From Tannerellaceae bacterium (lineage in GTDB: Bacteria; Bacteroidota; Bacteroidia; Bacteroidales; Tannerellaceae): a DNA stretch of 32,212 nt. The notes under the pieces were generated by a model that saw only the letters and a program-made list of their open reading frames with translations, made no database searches and was not told where the DNA came from. Position numbers and translations under genes: made by a program. Location: the NCBI GenBank assembly GCA_031278605.1, contig JAITKB010000098.1, forward strand, positions 1-32,212. Direction: 5' to 3'. Positions 9,524-18,084 of this stretch are shown here, piece after piece; the first letter of the stretch is position 1; the number at the start of each line of letters is the position of its first letter.

Positions 9524-12500
9524 TCATTGGAATAACTCATACCAGTGGCGCATACGGCGACGGAAGACAAGGCCAAGCCCTGTTTCGGTCACTTCCCCGT
9601 CGAGGATGCTTTGGTAGTTCTTGTCGTGAAACAGTTTCAGATAGCCTGTGCCCGAGGGGTTGAGCCGCCACTCCAGGGAGGCGTTGTCGATGAACGATTC
9701 CTTTTGCCGGACGTCGCCGGTGGAGACCTTCCCACCGATCACCACACGGATCCGATCCTTGTAGAAACGTTTGGCAAAGCGGAAGGAATAGTCCGTGCGC
9801 TGACCGCTTTCCGTATCGGCATTGTTGTAGGTGTTCATGCCTATGGAGAAATCCACGCTGTTCAGGGCCTCGCCGGTCAGGTTGTTGATTTCATGCTGCA
9901 GAAAGCTGCCCAGGGCATTGCCCATGTCGAGGTTTACCTTTCCGCTGTTCCCACCGGAGAGATACAGCCCCGTGGCCATCATGGCAACGGCCTGGGTGGA
10001 GCGTCCCTCGGCGCCCATGCGGTCCAGATCCTCCTGCACGGACTTATCCTCCGGGGCGGCGATGGTGAACGTCAGGGCCATGTCCTCCAGGCGCCGGCGG
10101 AGGCTGACGCCCACATCGAAGTTGACCATCCGGGGCGTCTCGCCGTCAAGGCTTACCGAGGTACGCATACGTTGCGTGGCGTCCAGGTTCAGCAGCGGAT
10201 TCATCGGATTGCCGTCCCATTGGAGGTAGCTGTTGTTTTTGACGGCAAATTCTTTCAGTGGAATAACCGGCAGGGCGTATTTGAGTCTTCCATCCGAGAG
10301 TGTATAGCGTCCGTTGAGCTGAACATCCCCCCGTTGGTTATATTGAAGCGAGAGATCGCCTCCTCCCTCTATGGAGACGTAGCTCGACCGATCGGGCGTC
10401 AGGTCGGCGCCCAGTTGCACAATGGGGTCGATGCGAAGGCGCATCAGCACATCCATGCCGGTCCGAGGCGCGGGGATAAAGCTCCCTGGCCTTCGCTGGC
10501 GAGGCGGCAGCGTGTCGGCAAAGGAGGTGAAGGTAATGAGGTCCTTGAGACGGTCGCGAACCGTGAGCGGGGATTCCTTCATCACGTAGGTGAGGTTCGT
10601 ACCACCCAGGAGTTGCAGGTCTCCCCGCAGACTCAAGGCCCTGGGATCTCCCTTTACGGTGGCGTCTACATGAAGGAGCAGCTTCCCGTAGACCCAACTT
10701 TCCGGATTCCTTTTCACGTCGAGCGCCTGGAGGTTACGTCCCTTTAATTGCAGATCGGCCACGATGTGTTCCGGATCGGTGAAGTTGACCTCCCCGTGTA
10801 CGACAAGGGGGTTCCTGCCTGCCGGGTAAACCTTGAAACTGTCGAGAAGGAGCCGGTTCGCCCGGATTTCAATCCGCTTACTGTCCATGAAAAAGCGCGA
10901 GGCGGTCGCTTCGGTATACACCGAGGCGGTGTCCATTTGCAGATACCCGTTTACAAGGGGCGCCTTTATGGCGCCGTCCACGGTGACTGTTCCGTGCATA
11001 GCCCCCTGCAATGCAACCGTCTTATCCGGGATCAGGGGCGTTAGCAAACGCAACGGGAGGGTATCCATCCGCAGCGTTCCGCCGATCCGCTCCCGGGTGG
11101 TTTCGTAAACGGCAGTGGCGGAAACCCTCTCCTTTCGGTTGTGGTAAAAGTGCGCATCCACCTGGTGCATTCCCTCCCCTGTGGGAAGGTATACGCCGTT
11201 GAGGAGCAACTCCCCTGCTTCGTTTCCTTCGTATACGAGGTTGTCGATGTGCGCATCCCCCGCCACGAGGAAGGATTCCTCCGAAGGCGCGTAACGAAGG
11301 TTGGCGCTCATCATGCCCCGCATGGCGGGCATATTGGGAAAGCCCTCCGAGACAAGCTGCAGATTGATCCGGTTCAACTCCGCGTGCAGTTCACGAAAGT
11401 CGCCCTCCAGGCTATGGGAATGTAACCGCAGCAGGCTGTTGTTCTCGCCCTGGAGGCGTAGCTCGGCCGCTATGTCGTTCTTGTTGCGAAAGCGGATGTA
11501 ATTATCCGGATTCAACCCAAAGGTATTGAAGGCCACGACGGGATTCTCCGGAAAAAACCCAAGGAGCACGCCCTCCGCCTGCTGATCCACCCGTACGCCC
11601 AGATGAAAGCCGGGTTCCCCCCGGCTGTTTGCATAGAGGAACTCCGCATCGGCATACCGATTCCGCAGCGCGCCGGCGACGCTTGCCGTGAAAGGCTCCT
11701 GTTGCCTGTAACTGTGCTTTACAACCCATAGTTTATAGTTCAAACCCTCCGGATCGGGGCGGATGGAGGCGCCAAGGGTATCTATCCGAAAGGTGTCTAT
11801 GTAAAGCGTATGCAGGGCGGCGTCCAGATGCAGCCCGTTGCGGGGGGAAGACGAAGCGTTCAGATGCAGGGCGTCAAAGTCTATGTCGTACTCCCTTAGC
11901 AGGCTGTATACGGGATTGTCTTTTCCGACGTCCACCCTAAGGGTCATATCCGGAAGCATCCGCCAGAGGGAGTCCATGTTCAGGGAGGATAGTTTCTCGC
12001 TCAGGATTTTAACGTCCGTATTGCCGGTTGCAACGATCCCGAAGTCGCCCACATGCATGGACAGGCGGGTGGTATCCGTATCGGTGCGTGCATGAAGGGT
12101 CAGCATTTTGGGCCTCAGGTAGCGATCGGCGATGTTCAACTCCCAGTTCCCCAGGGTAAGGTCTGCCGTATGGTTGACGCCGAAGTCGGTTTCCGTTTCG
12201 GCAAAGAGCTGGAAGGAGGTTGCAAGGGGCCTATCCATAAGGTGCAGTTGCCGCAGATCGAGGGTGTCGATATTCCCGATCCATACGCCCTGCAGCCGGT
12301 TGTTGCGGAGGCTCCCGTTGAATTGCAGATCCATCTGCGCCGGGGGGTAGGCGCTCCTTAGGTCAAGGCTTGCGTTGTGATCCTTGAGCGAGGCCCGGAT
12401 CACAAGGTCGCGAATCCCGGTGGAGGCGTATTGCAGATCCGAAAGGTGCGCCCTTAAGTTGCCGACGGTGGAATCGGCAAATACATCCGTGCCCTTTCCT

Positions 12501-14038
12501 TCCGCGTGCAGCAGGGCCGAAAGCCGCACAAGGGAATCCCCCGGCAGGAAGCGAACGGGCGACAGGCGATCCAGCTCCAGCCGGGCCTCGTAGCGTTCGG
12601 AAGGACTATCATAGCGTATATTCAGCGTCACGAGGTCGACGCTATCCTCCGACAGCCGTAGATCGGCAAAGATTTCACTCGCATCTAAGCCCGCATCGCC
12701 CGAAAGCCTCAGCCCCCCTGGGATGCGGAACCTCTCCCGCTGTGCATCGGGCAAAAAATTCCGCGCAAAATCCATGTCGTGCATCTGCAGATTGAAATGC
12801 GCCCTGACCGAGCGACGAAGGCTGTCGGAGGGGCGCTGCGCCTGCCCCGTGGCCGAAAGAACAAACCCCTGGGGTAACTCTGCCGTGAGTTGCTTCAGGT
12901 AAAGCGCCGAGGAGCCTCCCTCTGCCCGCAGCGTCAGGAGAAGGGGGATGTCGGGAAAGGCGTTGCCAAGGCCGGGCGCCAAGGCTTTCTCCCAGAGCAT
13001 CAGGTCGTTTTTCCCAAGCGAGGCGTTCAGCGCCAGTCGCATCCCCTCGCCGAAGGTCTCCTTTTCCATGTTCCATGGGATGGTTGCCTCAAGGGATGCA
13101 AAGGACCAGGGGGTTCGAAGGCGCAGTTCATGCGCGGATATTTGCGCACTGTCGCTTCCTATCCATCCCTTAAGGGATAAAACCTCCAGCCCGGAACGCT
13201 CCGTGGCCGTAAGGCTTTCGATGCGCATCGAAAGGCTTTGCCCCCGGTAGCGCACGGAATCCACAAAGGCATGGATTTTACGGAAACGCAGGTGGCTATG
13301 GTCCAAGCCCCCACCGGGGGGACGGTCGTTGACGTCATAGCATAGGTCGGCCTCGGTGATTCGGACCTGTTCCGCCGCATAACGGACCTTGTCGGGATTG
13401 GCGTCGATGGCGCGTACCTCCCCCTCTTCCATGCCGACGGAAAGAAAGAGCGTATCGGAGGGGATGCGCAGGGCAAAACCGATGCGCCGCAGACGGAGGC
13501 GATCGGCCTCAAAGGTCCACCGGAAGGGTTCGGAAAGCGTATCTTTCGGCAGGATGGAATCCAGACGCAGGCTGACGGAGGCGTCCCAGAGGGAGAGCGT
13601 ACGGATGCGAACGTTTTCGTTCACGAGATGGATATTTGCCTGGGCGGACAGGGCGCCGAGGGTTCCTTGCAGGGCGAGGCCTTCGATGAAATCACCGGTG
13701 GAAAGCCGCAGATCGCAAAGCGAAAGGCTGTCAAGGGATAAAATCCCGGAAACGAGGGCGAAGGGATCAAGCTCCGCCCGCAGGTGGCGAAAGGCAAAGA
13801 GGGTATCGTTCTTCCCCCTGGGCTGCGCCTTTAGCTCGTGCAGGGAGAGTTGGAGTGGAAAGGAGAGCCGGGCCTTTTCCATGTCTATGTCCAGGTCCAG
13901 GGTTTGCCCCGTGTGGCGAATAAGCTGCCTTAGGATCCAATCCCCGGAGAGCGGGGTATAAAGGAGGACGGGCATAAGCCCTGCCGCAACCAACGGCAGC
14001 AGGGCTATACAGCTTATGTGCTTTGACCGGAGCTTCAT
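9524..14038 (-). CDS. tamB: translocation and assembly module protein TamB (DUF490/TamB domain)
   Basis: About 1500 aa; C-terminus 'RGDVQLNGRYTLSDGRLKYALPVIPLKEFAVKNNSYLQWDGNPMNPLLNLDATQRMRT' is typical of TamB; start MKLRSKH chosen at 14038. Confidence 0.9.
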   Translation of the reverse strand: MKLRSKHISCIALLPLVAAGLMPVLLYTPLSGDWILRQLIRHTGQTLDLDIDMEKARLSFPLQLSLHELKAQPRGKNDTLFAFRHLRAELDPFALVSGILSLDSLSLCDLRLSTGDFIEGLALQGTLGALSAQANIHLVNENVRIRTLSLWDASVSLRLDSILPKDTLSEPFRWTFEADRLRLRRIGFALRIPSDTLFLSVGMEEGEVRAIDANPDKVRYAAEQVRITEADLCYDVNDRPPGGGLDHSHLRFRKIHAFVDSVRYRGQSLSMRIESLTATERSGLEVLSLKGWIGSDSAQISAHELRLRTPWSFASLEATIPWNMEKETFGEGMRLALNASLGKNDLMLWEKALAPGLGNAFPDIPLLLTLRAEGGSSALYLKQLTAELPQGFVLSATGQAQRPSDSLRRSVRAHFNLQMHDMDFARNFLPDAQRERFRIPGGLRLSGDAGLDASEIFADLRLSEDSVDLVTLNIRYDSPSERYEARLELDRLSPVRFLPGDSLVRLSALLHAEGKGTDVFADSTVGNLRAHLSDLQYASTGIRDLVIRASLKDHNASLDLRSAYPPAQMDLQFNGSLRNNRLQGVWIGNIDTLDLRQLHLMDRPLATSFQLFAETETDFGVNHTADLTLGNWELNIADRYLRPKMLTLHARTDTDTTRLSMHVGDFGIVATGNTDVKILSEKLSSLNMDSLWRMLPDMTLRVDVGKDNPVYSLLREYDIDFDALHLNASSSPRNGLHLDAALHTLYIDTFRIDTLGASIRPDPEGLNYKLWVVKHSYRQQEPFTASVAGALRNRYADAEFLYANSRGEPGFHLGVRVDQQAEGVLLGFFPENPVVAFNTFGLNPDNYIRFRNKNDIAAELRLQGENNSLLRLHSHSLEGDFRELHAELNRINLQLVSEGFPNMPAMRGMMSANLRYAPSEESFLVAGDAHIDNLVYEGNEAGELLLNGVYLPTGEGMHQVDAHFYHNRKERVSATAVYETTRERIGGTLRMDTLPLRLLTPLIPDKTVALQGAMHGTVTVDGAIKAPLVNGYLQMDTASVYTEATASRFFMDSKRIEIRANRLLLDSFKVYPAGRNPLVVHGEVNFTDPEHIVADLQLKGRNLQALDVKRNPESWVYGKLLLHVDATVKGDPRALSLRGDLQLLGGTNLTYVMKESPLTVRDRLKDLITFTSFADTLPPRQRRPGSFIPAPRTGMDVLMRLRIDPIVQLGADLTPDRSSYVSIEGGGDLSLQYNQRGDVQLNGRYTLSDGRLKYALPVIPLKEFAVKNNSYLQWDGNPMNPLLNLDATQRMRTSVSLDGETPRMVNFDVGVSLRRRLEDMALTFTIAAPEDKSVQEDLDRMGAEGRSTQAVAMMATGLYLSGGNSGKVNLDMGNALGSFLQHEINNLTGEALNSVDFSIGMNTYNNADTESGQRTDYSFRFAKRFYKDRIRVVIGGKVSTGDVRQKESFIDNASLEWRLNPSGTGYLKLFHDKNYQSILDGEVTETGLGLVFRRRMRHWYELFQ

Positions 14039-14042
14039 TTCA

Positions 14043-15203
14043 TCAACCCTCTGCCATGGTTGCTGGACATCCCGCATTGCTTAGGATGGCAATCGGTTCG
14101 CCGTCTTTCAGGATCTCCGCATTGCATTTCCCCAGATCGTTAAAGGGTTTGATGAATCCCTTGTCGTCGGAGCCGGTCCCTGTGAGCAAACCGATCACGC
14201 TGCCGGTGGATGTATGGGTCATAAAGCCGGTTATGGGGAAAGATTCGTGGATGGCGTCTTCGATCCACAGGTGCAGGATTCCGTTCTGTGCAATCGGGTA
14301 CATCTCCTGTGCAAAGAGCGCGGGATTTTCCATCTCTACGGACATTTGTGTGCCGCATCCCGGCAACAGGCTGCTACTGCCGGAGACTTCCTGCTGCTTG
14401 ACGGCGAATACCGGGATCTGCGTGCTGGGAACGTCTGTCTCCGGATGGTTCCCGTTCCCCGGCGTATACTTCGGGTTCCTGCGTGCATAGATTCGTTCGT
14501 ACTGCGCGATGTAGGAGTTCACGAAGCGGATAATATCCTCCAGGGCTTCCCCCAGGGCCGCATCCTTTTCCAGGAGTTCGTTGGATTTATAGAGGGCGTT
14601 GACGGCGTCGGTATATTCACTGAAAGCCTTGTCGACTTTCGGACGTATATAGTTCATATTGCCGAGGCTTTTCTCTTCATTCAAATGCTGGGTGCGTTCG
14701 GTGTATATTACCTTGAATTCGTTGTTTTCATTCTCCAGCTGTGTGATTACCGCTGCGAGTTGCAGGCTGGCGACGGCGCCCGTATACCTTGGCCGGCCGA
14801 AATCCTGAATCATGTTGATGATGAGCGAGGTTTTTTCCGTCAGCGCACTGCGATTGATGTTCTTATAATTCTCTATCACCTCCATCAGGGTAACGGCAGC
14901 GGTCGATTCTCCGGTATCCGTACTGAAGGTCATGAACTTAATCTTTCGTTTGATGGCCATATAGGTGTCGATTCGTTTGCTGTCCGCTTCGTCTATATAC
15001 TTTGTCTCGACCGCTTTCAGGCTTCGCTTATAGATATCGTCTTCTTTTACGTACAGTCCGCGGAAGTTGTTCCATAGCGGAATAAGCGCCGGGATCTTCT
15101 GCTCCTTTTGGTCTACATAGTCGGTGATATTACCGTAGAAATCGAAATGTTCTCCATTGCGGAGTCGTTTTAAAAGTGAAAGAAATTTTTTAATCAGTTT
15201 CAT
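14043..15203 (-). CDS. DUF6261 family protein with C-terminal beta-rich extension
   Basis: Start MKLIKKFLSLLKRLRNGEHFDFYGNIT chosen at 15203; helical body 'ALIPLWNNFRGLYVKEDDIYKRSLKAVETKYIDEADSKRIDTYMAIKRKI' resembles the Bacteroidetes DUF6261 family. Confidence 0.75.
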   Translation of the reverse strand: MKLIKKFLSLLKRLRNGEHFDFYGNITDYVDQKEQKIPALIPLWNNFRGLYVKEDDIYKRSLKAVETKYIDEADSKRIDTYMAIKRKIKFMTFSTDTGESTAAVTLMEVIENYKNINRSALTEKTSLIINMIQDFGRPRYTGAVASLQLAAVITQLENENNEFKVIYTERTQHLNEEKSLGNMNYIRPKVDKAFSEYTDAVNALYKSNELLEKDAALGEALEDIIRFVNSYIAQYERIYARRNPKYTPGNGNHPETDVPSTQIPVFAVKQQEVSGSSSLLPGCGTQMSVEMENPALFAQEMYPIAQNGILHLWIEDAIHESFPITGFMTHTSTGSVIGLLTGTGSDDKGFIKPFNDLGKCNAEILKDGEPIAILSNAGCPATMAEG

Positions 15204-15256
15204 TGCTTTGTTTTTTAAATTTATTCGTAAATTATTCTTATACCACATCACGTCGG

Positions 15257-15264
15257 CAAAGGTA
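15257..15264 (-). promoter_or_regulatory. -7 promoter element TACCTTTG for the DUF6261 gene
   Basis: TAnnTTTG on minus strand about 53 bp upstream of the start; no well-spaced -33 TTTG found. Confidence 0.45.
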
Positions 15265-15317
15265 TGTACTTTTTTTGAATACGCAGCACACAAACCGTAT
15301 TTTTTTTCGCAGAAAAT

Positions 15318-15569
15318 TTTCCGTGCGTCACACAACGCCCTCCCGCCGGCTGCGGCAGGCCTTCGTGCGTCGCACAACGACCGTCCGCAGGCCGCGGGAA
15401 ACTTTCGTGCGCGTTACATAGGCCGTGCGCAGGCTGCAGGAAGCTTTTGTGTGCGTTACGAAGCTCGCCCGCCGGATGCGGGAAGCTTTTGTGTGTGTTG
15501 CAGAGTTCGTCCGCGAAGCGCGGGAGGTTTTTGTGTATAATGCGAAGAGGCGCCGCTGTCGGCGGGAAA
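15318..15569. repeat. degenerate 42-bp tandem repeat array, six units, each with a mini-hairpin
   Basis: Units 15318-15359, 15360-15401, 15402-15443, 15444-15485, 15486-15527, 15528-15569; consensus (+) YTTTYGTGYGYRTTRCRNAGNYCGTCCGCMGGCTGCGGGAAG with no indels between units; CCGC(26-29)/GCGG(35-38) pair in 5 of 6 units. Confidence 0.9.
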
Positions 15570-15606
15570 TCGCGGCGTCGTCGGTTGAGGTCTCGCGCCA
15601 CGTGAT

Positions 15607-17298
15607 TCAGAAGAGCATGATCATGAGTTGAGCCGTAATCACGCGCAGGAACATGGAAACGGGATAGACCGTGGCGTAGGACACGGAGGGTTCGTCGCCT
15701 TCCACCGTGGCATTGGCATAGCCGAGCGCCATGGGGTTGGCCATGCTTCCGCACAACATGCCCGCGCCGGTGGCGTAGTCGATTTTACAGACCGAGGAAG
15801 CGATGTATCCCACGACAAGCACCGGAAGCATGGTGAACAAAAAGCCCAATCCCACCCAGCGTAACCCCTCGGCACAAAACACGGTTTCAAAGAAATGCGG
15901 GCCGGAGCTTAGTCCCAATGCCGCAAGGTAGAGGACGATGCCGAATTGCCGCATCATCAGGTTCGCGCTTTGCGTGGTATAGGTGGCAACGCGAAGTCGG
16001 GGGCCGAAAGCCCCCAGGAGGATGCCCACGACGATGGGACCTCCGGCAATACCCAGCCGCACGGGAGCGGAGACGCCCGGAACATAAACCGGAAGACTCC
16101 CCAGCAAGAGGCCGAGGGCAATGCCCAGGAAGATGGCGAAAAGATTCGGCGTAGTGAGGCGTTTGACCTCGTCGCCCAGTATTTTCCCTACGTTGTTTAC
16201 CGAGGGCGCCTCGCCCACGATGGTCAGGCGGTCGCCCGTTTGGAGGTGAAGTCCCGGCGAGGCCAGGAGGTCGACGCCCGCGCGGTTCACGCGTGTGATG
16301 TTGATTCCGTAGAGGTTACGCAGGCGGAGCGCTCCCAGCCTCATGCCATTGATCCGGCTCTGCGTGACAACGATGCGCCGCGATACCAAATGGCTGTCGA
16401 TGGCGTTCCAGTCGATGTCTTCCCTATTCCAGTCGGTGGATTCCCTGGCGCCGAAGAATTGCCGGATGGTTTCCACGTCCGCGGCCTCGGAGATAACCAG
16501 CAGATGGTCCCCCGAACGCAACACGGTATCGGAGGCGGGAATCACCACCTTGCCGTCTTTCCAGAGGCGGGAGATGACAAAGTGTTTCCCCGTTTGCGCC
16601 ATGATGTGGCGGATGGTTTTGTCAAACCATGCGGGGTTGGTCAGTCGAAACTCCGTCACCTGGGTTTGCGGCGTCTTATGTTCGGGTTTGCCTTCGTCGT
16701 GTTTGAGGAAGACTTTGCGCATGAGCGCGATAGCCAGGATAACACCCGTAACCCCCAGTGGATAGGTGACGGCGCAGGCCAGGGCCATCCGCGCCGCTGC
16801 GGTAGCGTTGGTGGGTTCGATCTGCGAAAGGGCCTGTTGCGCCGCGCCCAGCATGGGGGTATTGGTTACGGCGCCGGACAATAATCCCATCAGATCGGCC
16901 ATGGACAGGTCCGTGGCGCGATGTGTCACCCATGCCAGGCACAAGCCGCAGGCCACGACAGCCATGGAAAGGAGGTTCAGGCCGATCCCCCGTTGGCGAA
17001 AGGAAGGAAAAAAGCCCGGACCCACCTGCAAACCCAAGGTGTAGACGAATAAAACCAGTCCGAAGCCCTGCGCAAACACCAGCATGTCTTCGTTGATCCG
17101 CACGCCCAGGTGTCCGGCCACGATGCCGGCAAAGAATACAAAGGTGATCCCAAGGGATACGCCCCCGATTTTAACCTTTCCTGCCACCAGCCCGACGGCC
17201 GCCACCAGGGCAAGAACCACAACGGCCTCCGTCGCGGCGGAGCATCCGAGGGTTTGCAGAAATTCCCTCATGGATGAGAATTTGCCCCACGGTATCAT
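15607..17298 (-). CDS. AspT/YidE/YbjL-type putative transporter with TrkA-C (RCK_C) domains
   Basis: Two hydrophobic halves flank RCK_C-like segments ('VVIPASDTVLRSGDHLLVISEAADVETIRQFFG', 'LASPGLHLQTGDRLTIVGEAPSV'); repeated 'GLQVGPGFF' / 'GLSSGPHFF' motifs. Confidence 0.9.
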   Translation of the reverse strand: MIPWGKFSSMREFLQTLGCSAATEAVVVLALVAAVGLVAGKVKIGGVSLGITFVFFAGIVAGHLGVRINEDMLVFAQGFGLVLFVYTLGLQVGPGFFPSFRQRGIGLNLLSMAVVACGLCLAWVTHRATDLSMADLMGLLSGAVTNTPMLGAAQQALSQIEPTNATAAARMALACAVTYPLGVTGVILAIALMRKVFLKHDEGKPEHKTPQTQVTEFRLTNPAWFDKTIRHIMAQTGKHFVISRLWKDGKVVIPASDTVLRSGDHLLVISEAADVETIRQFFGARESTDWNREDIDWNAIDSHLVSRRIVVTQSRINGMRLGALRLRNLYGINITRVNRAGVDLLASPGLHLQTGDRLTIVGEAPSVNNVGKILGDEVKRLTTPNLFAIFLGIALGLLLGSLPVYVPGVSAPVRLGIAGGPIVVGILLGAFGPRLRVATYTTQSANLMMRQFGIVLYLAALGLSSGPHFFETVFCAEGLRWVGLGFLFTMLPVLVVGYIASSVCKIDYATGAGMLCGSMANPMALGYANATVEGDEPSVSYATVYPVSMFLRVITAQLMIMLF

Positions 17299-17948
17299 AT
17301 ATAATACTCCGCAAGGTCGATGATCCCGGCCCGCAGGGCGTATTTCGTTGCTTCGTACACGTTGTTGACGTCGATCTTGCGGAAGATGTTCTTTCGGTGC
17401 GTGGTGATGGTATGCATACTGAGGATGCGTTCCGTGGCGATTTCCTTGGTGCTCCGTCCCAGGGCAATGGCTTTCAGTATCTCCAGCTCCGTGGCCGTGA
17501 GAAGGGGGGATTCCTGTGGTTCAAAGGGCGGTTTCCCGTCTTGCAGCAAATGCACCACCCGCCGGCAGATATAACACTCGGAACACAGCATGGCCAGCTT
17601 CAGGGCCTCGTTGATCTCCTCCTCCGCACAGTCCTTCAGGAGGATGGAAAAGGCATTGGAGGTAAAACTAACCCGGCGGATAAAGTCCATGCTGAGATCT
17701 TCGCTGAAAAGGATCCAGTCCGACTGCCGAAACCTTTCGCGCAGAATGATCAACTCCTCCACCCCGGAGAGATCCGAAAGCGTATAATCCAATACCACCA
17801 CGGCATTGGAAGAAACCCCCAGCAGGTGCAGCAGCGTTTTCTTATTGCCCGCCTCGCGGATCGTCCACACGCCGGGGATCCGCTCACAGAAATAACGAAT
17901 CCCCGCTCGGGTGACGTCCTGGTTGTCTGCTAAAATAATGGTTCTCAT
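17295..17948 (-). CDS. NarL/FixJ-type response regulator (REC + LuxR HTH)
   Basis: REC 'MRTIILADNQDVTRAGIRYF...VVVLDYTLSDLSG' and LuxR HTH 'LTATELEILKAIALGRSTKEIATERILSMHTITTHRKNIFRKIDV'. Confidence 0.92.
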   Translation of the reverse strand: MRTIILADNQDVTRAGIRYFCERIPGVWTIREAGNKKTLLHLLGVSSNAVVVLDYTLSDLSGVEELIILRERFRQSDWILFSEDLSMDFIRRVSFTSNAFSILLKDCAEEEINEALKLAMLCSECYICRRVVHLLQDGKPPFEPQESPLLTATELEILKAIALGRSTKEIATERILSMHTITTHRKNIFRKIDVNNVYEATKYALRAGIIDLAEYYI

Positions 17949-17971
17949 AGGAAACGTTTTTTTAAGAAGTG

Positions 17972-17979
17972 CAAAGATA
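17972..17979 (-). promoter_or_regulatory. -7 promoter element TATCTTTG for the response regulator
   Basis: Exact TAnnTTTG on minus strand, 24 bp upstream of the start. Confidence 0.5.
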
Positions 17980-18048
17980 CGATAATCGTGTTTCGCACAA
18001 AAAAGAAAATTGCAGGCCGAAACACTGTGTCAATCGAAACACAATCCT

Positions 18049-18056
18049 TATCTTTG
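18049..18056 (+). promoter_or_regulatory. -7 promoter element TATCTTTG
   Basis: Exact TAnnTTTG, 29 bp upstream of ATG 18085. Confidence 0.5.
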
Positions 18057-18084
18057 TTTGCGAAATACAAATAAACAGCTTCGT

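Noticed and set aside
15318-15569. CRISPR array interpretation of the 42-bp repeats
   Set aside because: Units are contiguous with no uniform repeat/unique-spacer structure, repeats are degenerate throughout, and no cas genes are in the window.
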